NCBI GenBank assembly: GCA_018261935.1
Contig: JAGTRP010000029.1
Location: 1 to 38,281, forward strand
Reading direction: 5' to 3'
Length of the DNA stretch: 38,281 nt
Origin: Rhodocyclaceae bacterium
GTDB taxonomy: Bacteria > Pseudomonadota > Gammaproteobacteria > Burkholderiales > Rhodocyclaceae
Shown: positions 32,255-38,281 of the stretch, piece after piece
How positions within the stretch are numbered: the stretch's first letter is position 1
Layout: every line of letters begins with the position of its first letter
Translations under genes and position numbers: made by a program
The notes under the pieces: model-generated
Told to the model about the DNA's origin: nothing
The model's database searches: none
What the model saw: only the letters and a program-made list of their open reading frames with translations

Positions 32255-34560
32255 CCATGACTAGACATTCCCGGCGCTGGCTCGCGCCCCTCGGGCTCGC
32301 CCTGGCCCTGGCCGGCTGCGCCTCCGACCTCGCCTACCGGGAAGGCCTGGGCCTCATGGACGAGGGGCGCTACGAGGAAGGCCTGGCCAGGCTGGACGCC
32401 GCCGTCGCCGCCTCCCCCGCCGAGCCCCGCTTCCGCGCCGCCCTGGCCCTCCAGAAGGATCGGGCCCTGGCCACCCTCCTGGCCCAGGCCGAACAGTCCC
32501 GCCAGGCCGGCGACTACGCAGGGGCGACGGACCTCTACCAGCGGGTCCTCGGCCTCGCCCCCCGCAACCCCCGTGCCCTGGAGGGCCTGCGGGTGCTGGA
32601 GCAGCGCCGCCTCCTGGGGGACATGGAGCGCCAGGCCCAGGCGGCCTTCACCCGGGGCGACCTGGAGCAGGCCGAGAAGCAGCTCGCCGCCCTCCTCGCC
32701 CTCGATCCCCGCTACCCCCAGGCCCTCGCCCTGCGCAAGGAAATCGAGGGCCAGCGGGCCCGCATCGCCAGCCCCTACCCCCAGCTGCGGACCCGCTTCG
32801 CCCGCCCCGTCACCCTGGAGTTCCGGGATGCCGGCCTGAAGATGATCCTGGATGTCCTGTCCCGCACCACCGGCATCAATTTCATCGTGGACAAGGACGT
32901 CAAGCCCGACCTCAAGGCCACCCTCTTCGTCCGCCAGGTGGCCCTGGAGGACGCCCTCAACCTGCTCCTGACCCAGAGCCAGCTGGAAAAGAAGGTGATC
33001 AGCGACAACACCGTGCTGGTCTACGCCAACACCCCGCCCAAGCAGAAGGAGTACCAGGACTGGGCGATCCGCACCTTCTTCGTCACCAACATGGACGTCA
33101 AGCAGGCCCAGAGCCTGGTGAAGACCATCCTCAAGACCAAGGACGTGGTCATCGACGAGAAGCTCAACATCCTCACCATGCGGGACACCGCCGAGGCCAT
33201 CCGCCTGGCGGAAAAGCTCCTCCAGGCCCAGGACCAGCCCGAGCCGGAGGTGATGCTGGAAGTGGAGCTCCTCGACGTCTCCCGGGACCGCATCCTCGAC
33301 CTCGGCATCCAGTGGCCCTCGACCTTCTCGGTCCTGTCCCCGAGCGGGGAGGCGGTCAAGGTCCTCTCCGACCTGCGGGGCCCCCGCCGGGAGAGCCGGA
33401 TCGCCATCGACCGCACCGTCCAGCTCCGGGCCCAGGCCCGGGACAGCGACGTCAATACCCTGGCCAGCCCCCGCATCCGGGTGCGGAACAAGGAGAAGGC
33501 CAAGATCCACATCGGCGACCGCATCCCCATCGTCAACGCCACCGCCACCCCCTCCACCCAGGGGCCGGTGATTTCCGAAAGCGTCCAATACCTGGACACC
33601 GGCATCAAGCTGGAGGTGGAGCCGGTGGTGTACCAGAACGACGAAGTCTCCATCAAGGTCGCCCTGGAGGTGAGCGATTCCCAGGACGCCGGCCGCACCA
33701 ACAACGGCACCAGCCTGGTCCGGGTCAAGACCAGCAACGCCGCCACGGTGCTGCGCCTCAAGGACGGGGAAACCCAAATCCTCGCCGGCCTCATCCGCAA
33801 GGACCACAGCGCCGGCAGCGACAAGATCCCCGGCCTCGGGGACGTACCCCTGGCCGGCCGGCTCTTCGGCCAGAACGAGGACAACTGGCAGAAGCGGGAG
33901 CTGGTGCTCTCCATCACCCCCCGCATCGTCCGCAACCTGCCCTACGTCGCCCCCCATCTGCTGGAATACCCCTCCGGCACCGAGGGCAGCCTGCAGTCCC
34001 GGCCCCTCTCCGTCCAGAGCATCACCAGCCAGCCCTCGGTCCCCCTGAGCGTCCCGCCCTTCGACAACCTGGCCGGCAAAGCTCCGGCCAGCACGGCCCT
34101 GGCCGCCGCGCCCCTGGCCATCCCGACGGTTACTGCCCCGGCCGCCACGGTCCTCAATCTGGAAGGGAGCCAAGAAATCAAGGTCGGCCAGGAGAGCACC
34201 CTGACCTTGCGGGTCAAGGCCGACCAGCCCCTGGTCAGCACCGCCCTGCAGATCGACTACGACCCCAAGGCGGTGAAGGTGCTGGCCGTGGCCGAAGGCG
34301 ACCTGATGCGTCAGGACGGCACCCAGACCCGTTTCTCGACCCGCATGGACGAAGCCGCCGGCCGGGTTTTCGTGGGGCTTTCCCGCTCCGGCGGCAGCGG
34401 GGCCACCGGGGAAGGGACCCTGGTGACCCTGCGGGTGGCCGGCGTCGCCCCGGCGGCGGCCACCCCCGTCCAGGTGGTGGTGTTCTCCGGGATGGGGCCC
34501 GGCAACAACCTCCACGCCACGCCCCTCCCCGCCCCCCTGGCGGTGGCGGTGGTGCCCTGA
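32251..34560 (+). CDS. gspD: Secretin (GspD/MshL-like) with TPR and cohesin domains
   Basis: A 769-residue outer-membrane secretin. The N-terminus is a lipoprotein signal with A-L-A-G-C (about residues 17-21). TPR-like repeats (about 25-170: A-R-L-D-A-A-V-A-A-S-P and similar) follow. Secretin N-domains are next (F-V-D-K-D-V-K-P-D-L), then the secretin channel with V-L-A-S-P-R-like T-L-A-S-P-R, I-P-I-V-N-A and the final P-G-L-G-D-V-P-L-A-G-R-L-F. A cohesin-type beta domain makes up residues about 645-769 (V-G-Q-E-S-T-L-T-L-R-V and L-Q-I-D-Y-D-P-K-A-V). The TPR-secretin-cohesin order is not that of classic GspD. The cohesin part would be exposed or periplasmic and may bind protein partners. Confidence 0.93.
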   Translation: MTMTRHSRRWLAPLGLALALAGCASDLAYREGLGLMDEGRYEEGLARLDAAVAASPAEPRFRAALALQKDRALATLLAQAEQSRQAGDYAGATDLYQRVLGLAPRNPRALEGLRVLEQRRLLGDMERQAQAAFTRGDLEQAEKQLAALLALDPRYPQALALRKEIEGQRARIASPYPQLRTRFARPVTLEFRDAGLKMILDVLSRTTGINFIVDKDVKPDLKATLFVRQVALEDALNLLLTQSQLEKKVISDNTVLVYANTPPKQKEYQDWAIRTFFVTNMDVKQAQSLVKTILKTKDVVIDEKLNILTMRDTAEAIRLAEKLLQAQDQPEPEVMLEVELLDVSRDRILDLGIQWPSTFSVLSPSGEAVKVLSDLRGPRRESRIAIDRTVQLRAQARDSDVNTLASPRIRVRNKEKAKIHIGDRIPIVNATATPSTQGPVISESVQYLDTGIKLEVEPVVYQNDEVSIKVALEVSDSQDAGRTNNGTSLVRVKTSNAATVLRLKDGETQILAGLIRKDHSAGSDKIPGLGDVPLAGRLFGQNEDNWQKRELVLSITPRIVRNLPYVAPHLLEYPSGTEGSLQSRPLSVQSITSQPSVPLSVPPFDNLAGKAPASTALAAAPLAIPTVTAPAATVLNLEGSQEIKVGQESTLTLRVKADQPLVSTALQIDYDPKAVKVLAVAEGDLMRQDGTQTRFSTRMDEAAGRVFVGLSRSGGSGATGEGTLVTLRVAGVAPAAATPVQVVVFSGMGPGNNLHATPLPAPLAVAVVP

Positions 34561-34562
34561 CC

Positions 34563-35042
34563 ATGGCCGGTTTCCGCCCCCAGGCCGGCTTCACCCTGAT
34601 CGAGGTGGTGATCACCGTCGTCATCGTCGGCCTCCTCGCCGGCATCGCCATGCCCCTCACGGAAACGGTGGTGCGGCGCAGCAAGGAGCAGGAGCTGAAG
34701 GCCGCCCTCATGGCCCTGCGCAATGCCCTCGACGCCTACAAGGACGCCGCCGACGCCGGCCGCATCGAGCGCAAGGTGGGGGACTCGGGCTACCCGCCCT
34801 CCCTGGAAGTGCTGGTGGCCGGGGTCGCCGACCGGCGCCAGCCCACCGGGGCCCGCCTCTATTTCCTGCGCCGCATCCCCCGCGACCCCTTCGGCGATCC
34901 GGGCCTGCCCCCGGCCCAGACCTGGAGCCTGCGCAGCTACGACAGTCCGCCGGATTCCCCGCGCTCGGGGAAGGACGTCTTTGACGTCTATTCCCAGGCC
35001 GAGGGCCGGGCCCTGGACGGCACCCTGTACCGGGACTGGTGA
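34563..35042 (+). CDS. gspG: GspG-like major pseudopilin
   Basis: A 159-residue pseudopilin. The prepilin leader ends Q-A-G, followed by F-T-L-I-E-V-V-I-T-V-V-I with the conserved Glu at mature position 5. The long hydrophobic helix leads to a globular part with A-L-D-A-Y-K, P-P-S-L-E-V-L, and P-R-D-P-F-G, the P-x-D-P-W/F-G motif of GspG. The start is the ATG at 34563, 2 nt after the secretin stop codon. It needs a prepilin peptidase, which is not in the window. The C-terminal D-V-Y-S motif fits the calcium-site region of GspG. Confidence 0.9.
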   Translation: MAGFRPQAGFTLIEVVITVVIVGLLAGIAMPLTETVVRRSKEQELKAALMALRNALDAYKDAADAGRIERKVGDSGYPPSLEVLVAGVADRRQPTGARLYFLRRIPRDPFGDPGLPPAQTWSLRSYDSPPDSPRSGKDVFDVYSQAEGRALDGTLYRDW

Positions 35043-35431
35043 GCCCCATGCGCAAGAATCCAGCCCAGGCCGCCTTCACCCTGGTCGAACTGCTGGTGGT
35101 GATGGCCATCATCGCCACCCTGCTCGCCATCGCCGTGCCCCGCTACTTCTCCAGCCTGGAAAAATCCAGGGAGACCGCCCTGCGCCAGAGCCTCTCGGTG
35201 ATGCGGGAAGCCATCGACCGCCACTACGGCGACCTCGGCCGCTATCCCGACAGCCTGCAGGAGCTGGTCAGCCGCCGCTACCTGCGCAGCCTGCCGGTGG
35301 ACCCCGTCACCGGCCAGGCCGACACCTGGGTCACGGTCGCTCCCGAGGACAGCGGCAAGGGCAACGTGCGGGACGTCAACAGCGGCGCCCCGGGCAGCGG
35401 CCGGGACGGGACCCCCTATGGCAGCTGGTGA
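35039..35431 (+). CDS. Pseudopilin with alanine at the cleavage site
   Basis: A 130-residue GspG/H-type pseudopilin. The hydrophobic start F-T-L-V-E-L-L-V-V-M-A-I-I has Glu at mature position 5. The residue before the cleavage point is alanine (Q-A-A) in place of the usual glycine, which prepilin peptidases cut less well. The globular part has Y-P-D-S-L-Q-E-L and L-P-V-D-P-V-T-G. The start is GTG at 35039 (overlapping the previous stop codon) or ATG at 35048. It lies between two other pseudopilin genes with overlapping ends. Confidence 0.88.
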   Translation: MSPMRKNPAQAAFTLVELLVVMAIIATLLAIAVPRYFSSLEKSRETALRQSLSVMREAIDRHYGDLGRYPDSLQELVSRRYLRSLPVDPVTGQADTWVTVAPEDSGKGNVRDVNSGAPGSGRDGTPYGSW

Positions 35432-35912
35432 GCGGCACCGCCACAGGGGCTTCACCTATCTGGGAGTGCTCTTCCTGGTGGCCCTCCTGGGCCTCGCCCT
35501 TGGGGCCGCCGGCCAGGCCTGGTCCGTCGCCAGCCAGCGGGCCCGGGAGCAGGAGCTCCTCTGGGTCGGCACCCAGTACGCCCGGGCCCTGCAGTCCTAT
35601 GCCCAGCAATCCCCCGGCCGGCCGGAATATCCCCGCCGCCTGGAGGACCTCCTGACCGACAACCGCTTTCCGGTGCCCCGCCACCACCTGCGCCGGCTCT
35701 ACCCCGACCCCATCACCCGCAGCACCGACTGGGGCCTCGTCAAGACCCTGGACGGGCGCATCTCCGGCGTCTACAGCCGCTCCGAGGCCGCGCCCTGGAA
35801 ACGGGCCAATTTCCCGTTACGCTGGGAGGCCTTCACCGACAGTAGGAAGTATTCGGACTGGAAGTTCGGGGCCGACACCAGGCTGCCGGCCGGGCAGCCG
35901 GAGAAAGGATAG
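35418..35912 (+). CDS. Pseudopilin lacking the Glu5 residue
   Basis: A 164-residue pseudopilin starting at an ATG inside the previous gene (14-nt overlap). The leader ends R-H-R-G, and the mature part begins F-T-Y-L-G-V-L-F-L-V-A-L, with glycine in place of Glu5. Among pseudopilins only tip subunits of the GspK type usually lack Glu5, so this may cap the fibre, although it is much shorter than GspK. The globular part has Y-A-R-A-L-Q-S-Y, Y-P-R-R-L-E-D-L-L and L-Y-P-D-P-I-T, common in MSHA/T2SS pseudopilins. It is the last gene of the operon. Confidence 0.87.
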   Translation: MAAGERHRHRGFTYLGVLFLVALLGLALGAAGQAWSVASQRAREQELLWVGTQYARALQSYAQQSPGRPEYPRRLEDLLTDNRFPVPRHHLRRLYPDPITRSTDWGLVKTLDGRISGVYSRSEAAPWKRANFPLRWEAFTDSRKYSDWKFGADTRLPAGQPEKG

Positions 35913-36257
35913 GCTGATGGGAGGAATCACGCCCTCGTTTGAAACAACGACGGTCGCTTGGCCGAGCGAAGGCTCATGACAAACAGAAGCTGGACGGCCC
36001 GTCACGACCCTAAGCTGCCCGATGACGATTTCATTGCTAATGGCCGCTCTCAGATGCGTTAGCGGTCCCTGCCGAGAGATCGATCACTGGCAGCAGTTCG
36101 GTCGAAGCATTCGTTGTCACTCTCATTGAGGAAGTACTGGGCCTCCTTACGTTTTCCGGTCTATGAGAAAGATCATAGGACTTTCAGGAGTATTGACCCG
36201 GAATATCTCTATCCTTGAGAATCCGACCCTTTGGATGCAATTGGCATTGGAGGCGGC
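35913..36257. other. Intergenic region without a recognisable gene
   Basis: This 345-nt stretch between the pseudopilin operon and the ABC transporter gene has lower G+C content than its surroundings and many in-frame stop codons. I see no RNA gene, clear promoter or terminator in it. It separates two systems and may mark a past rearrangement or insertion boundary. Confidence 0.5.
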
Positions 36258-38207
36258 ATGGATGAGGGCGCAGCCCTGGGGAGAGAGAGGCTGCTGTGGC
36301 TCCTGGGCAGCCTGTGCGGGCTGTATCGCGTGCCCTTCGAGCCGGCCCTCGTCGCCCAGCAGTTCCCGCCCCCCTATAGTTCTGTCACCTTCCACGAAGC
36401 CGCCCGTTCCCTGGGCTTCAAGACGGGCTCCTACCGCTTGGCCGACGTCGACTGGCGGCAACTGCCCCTGCCGGCCGTCGCCTTCCTGAACGAGCGGGAA
36501 GCCGCCGACCCTGACAAGGCACCGGCGGGGCCGACGCCGCTCCTCATCGTCAAGACCGACGGCTACAAGCTCCTCTACTTCCGGGCCGGCAGCCAGACCC
36601 CGGAGACCCTGGCAGTCGAAGCCGCTCCCGAAACCTTCGCCCCCGAACTCATCCTCGTTGCCCGGGAATCCGCCACCGGCCAGGACGAGGCCATCCCGGG
36701 GTTCGAAACCGAAAAGAAGGACTTCGGCTTCTCTTGGTTCATCCCTGAACTCCTCAAGCATCGGACCCTCTGGCGGGACGTGCTGCTGGCGTCCCTGGCC
36801 ATCCAGCTGGTGGGCCTCGCCACCCCCTTGTTCACCCAGGTCATCATCGACAAGGTGGTGGTGCACCAGACCCACAGCACCCTCATCGTCCTCGGCGTCG
36901 CCCTGGTGATGTTCATGCTCTTCACCAGCGCCATGACCTGGCTGCGCCAATACCTGGTGCTCCATACCGGCAACCGCATCGACGCCGTGCTGGGGAGCCA
37001 GGTCTTCCGCCACCTCCTGCGGCTGCCGCTGCCGTACTTCGAGCACCGCCCCACCGGCACCCTGGTCGCCCGCTTGCACGGGGTCGAGACCATCCGGGAA
37101 TTCGTCTCGGGGGCCGCCGTCACCCTCATCCTCGACCTGCCCTTCCTCCTCATCTTCCTGGCGGTGATGTTCGCCTACTCCTGGCAGCTCTCCTTGATCG
37201 CCGTCGGGCTCCTGGGCACCATTGCCGGTATCAGCTTCGGGGTGAGCCCGATCTTCCGGGAAAAGCTCAACCGCCAGTTCATGCTGGGGGCGAGAAACCA
37301 GTCCTTCCTCACCGAGTACGTCTCGGGCATCGCCACGGTGAAATCCCTGCAGATGGAGCCGGACGTGGACAAGAAGTACGAGGACCTGCTCGCCGACTAC
37401 CTCGCTGCCGGCTTTTCCACCAAGCAGGTGGGCAATAGCTACAACGTTGTCGCCAACGGCCTTGAGCAGGTGATGACCTTGGCTATCCTCATCGTCGGCG
37501 CTCTCCTGGTGATGAAGAACGACGGCTTCACAGTCGGCATGCTGGTCGCCTTCCAGATGTTCGCCGGGCGGATGAGCCAGCCGCTCCTGCGGCTCGTCGG
37601 CCTGTGGCAGGAATTCCAGCAGGCCAATATTGCGGTCAAGCGCCTGGGGGACATCCTCGACATCCCCCAGGAGCCCCATGCGCTGACCCCCAGCCGGGAA
37701 GGGGCGAGCCAAGGGCGGCTGACCGTGCACAATCTCGCCTTCCGCTATTCCGAGCACCATCCCTGGCTCTATCGGAACTTGGAGCTGGCCTTCAAGCCCG
37801 GCCACCTCACCGTCCTCATGGGGCCGTCGGGGTGCGGGAAGAGCACCCTCGCCAAACTGATGCTGGGCTTCTACCAACCCCAGGAAGGCCACATCGCCCT
37901 GGACGGCAAGGACATCCGGCACCTGGCGGCCAATGAGCTGCGAAGCGTCTTCGGGGTGGTACCCCAGGAGACGGTGCTCTTCTCCGGGACCCTCTACGAC
38001 AACCTCGTCATGGCCCATCCCCATGCGAGCTTCGAGGAGGTGATCCACGCCTGCAAGGCCGCCGAAATCCACGAGGTGATCGAGCAGCTGCCGGACGGCT
38101 ACCAGACCGAGATCGGCGAGCGGGGCGTCGGGCTCTCCGGCGGCCAGCGGCAGCGGATCGCGATCGCCCGGGCCCTATTGAAGCATACGATTCCACACAA
38201 CTCATAA
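36258..38207 (+). CDS. Type I secretion ABC transporter, 3'-truncated
   Basis: The start chosen is the ATG at 36258 with GGAGG upstream. It encodes 649 residues, of which the last 7 or so (H-T-I-P-H-N-S) are foreign. Residues about 5-140 are a C39-like domain, degenerate: no Cys in the active-site position and G-Y-K-L where C39 peptidases have their His. The transmembrane domain covers about 160-440. The ATPase part has Walker A G522-P-S-G-C-G-K-S-T530, the Q-loop V-V-P-Q-E-T and the signature L-S-G-G-Q near 626. It stops right after A-R-A-L-L, so Walker B, D-loop and H-loop are missing and ATP hydrolysis should be lost. Before truncation it would have resembled HlyB. An insertion sequence begins at the break. 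Confidence 0.9.
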   Translation: MDEGAALGRERLLWLLGSLCGLYRVPFEPALVAQQFPPPYSSVTFHEAARSLGFKTGSYRLADVDWRQLPLPAVAFLNEREAADPDKAPAGPTPLLIVKTDGYKLLYFRAGSQTPETLAVEAAPETFAPELILVARESATGQDEAIPGFETEKKDFGFSWFIPELLKHRTLWRDVLLASLAIQLVGLATPLFTQVIIDKVVVHQTHSTLIVLGVALVMFMLFTSAMTWLRQYLVLHTGNRIDAVLGSQVFRHLLRLPLPYFEHRPTGTLVARLHGVETIREFVSGAAVTLILDLPFLLIFLAVMFAYSWQLSLIAVGLLGTIAGISFGVSPIFREKLNRQFMLGARNQSFLTEYVSGIATVKSLQMEPDVDKKYEDLLADYLAAGFSTKQVGNSYNVVANGLEQVMTLAILIVGALLVMKNDGFTVGMLVAFQMFAGRMSQPLLRLVGLWQEFQQANIAVKRLGDILDIPQEPHALTPSREGASQGRLTVHNLAFRYSEHHPWLYRNLELAFKPGHLTVLMGPSGCGKSTLAKLMLGFYQPQEGHIALDGKDIRHLAANELRSVFGVVPQETVLFSGTLYDNLVMAHPHASFEEVIHACKAAEIHEVIEQLPDGYQTEIGERGVGLSGGQRQRIAIARALLKHTIPHNS

Positions 38208-38281
38208 AGCATGAGTTTTCTTCATGAACTCCATCCCCTGGACGAAATCCCTGATCCGCTGCATGCCGATCCAGAGGGATT
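38182..38281 (-). mobile_element. Insertion sequence end interrupting the ABC transporter gene
   Basis: ABC transporter homology ends at about 38181, and the following DNA is less G+C-rich and unrelated. The about 20 nt between the break and the stop codon of the leftward open frame at 38202 have the size of an IS terminal region. The terminal inverted repeat and target duplication cannot be judged, since the other end is outside the window. Confidence 0.55.
38202..38281 (-). CDS. Transposase C-terminal fragment (probable)
   Basis: A leftward frame enters from the right edge and stops at 38202-38204. Its last 25 codons read S-L-W-I-G-M-Q-R-I-R-D-F-V-Q-G, ending T-H-A-L, which resembles the end of IS4-type transposases (a W-x-G-x-Q-R-x-x-D-F pattern). 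Only 26 codons are visible, so the family is tentative. The plus-strand frame is also open here but looks less protein-like. Confidence 0.45.
   Translation of the reverse strand, partial: SLWIGMQRIRDFVQGMEFMKKTHAL

Noticed and set aside
32203-34515. Long minus-strand frame opposite the secretin gene
   Set aside because: Shadow of the secretin; low-complexity Gly/Asp/Val-rich translation.
36147-38072. Long minus-strand frame opposite the ABC transporter gene
   Set aside because: Shadow frame; the plus strand carries the complete transporter motifs.
1-38281. CRISPR array, tRNA or rRNA gene
   Set aside because: No regularly spaced direct repeats, no cloverleaf-like sequence and no conserved rRNA segment were seen.

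Overview
The window is G+C-rich DNA with tightly packed genes, short operon overlaps and lineage-typical families (M1 aminopeptidase N, DUF72, DUF4399, NodT-type outer membrane factor, GspB/ExeA, PilMNOP-like proteins). This points to a Gram-negative proteobacterium, most likely a betaproteobacterium. No species is assigned, and no tRNA, rRNA or CRISPR array was seen.

Layout. Positions 1-627 hold no recognisable gene. Positions 628-8958 are mostly housekeeping or stand-alone genes: pepN (minus strand), then on the plus strand an HNH protein, a DUF72 protein, a Phd/RelE-type toxin-antitoxin pair, a hypothetical protein, a solitary HicA-like protein, an MFS transporter, an AmpD-like lipoprotein amidase and a small secreted protein. 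Positions 8974-17257 are a minus-strand operon: three small double-glycine leader peptides, an FHA-GAF-HD-GYP protein, an outer-membrane factor, a double-FHA membrane protein and an HlyD-type adaptor. Positions 17536-21743 are a core with two DUF4399 proteins, a formylglycine-generating-enzyme-like protein without the catalytic cysteines, and a transmembrane Ser/Thr kinase. Positions 22093-23789 are a plus-strand operon with three more double-glycine peptides and a PP2C phosphatase. A PAS-GAF histidine kinase follows. Positions 25720-35912 hold a type II secretion / type IV pilus-like set: GspB, ExeA-like ATPase, receiver protein, GspE, PilM/N/O/P-like proteins, a cohesin-tailed secretin and three pseudopilins, but no GspF or prepilin peptidase. 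The window ends in a type I secretion ABC transporter cut off before its Walker B motif by what looks like an insertion sequence.

Main result. The two peptide operons point away from each other and share one promoter architecture, seen directly in the sequence. Each has a near-perfect sigma-54 promoter core (TGGCACGCCCCCTGCT), an IHF-like site exactly 29 nt upstream of it, and an inverted repeat GGCCAAC(A/G)-N13-TGTTGGC(C/G) exactly 121 nt upstream of it. The DNA between these elements has diverged. All six peptides have a 26-residue leader ending in Gly-Gly with L9, L15 and D16 fixed. Around them lie a Ser/Thr kinase, a PP2C phosphatase, two FHA proteins and type I export parts. My inference is a sigma-54-controlled peptide export system gated by threonine phosphorylation, similar in logic to the PpkA/PppA/Fha control of type VI secretion. 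No type VI structural genes are present.
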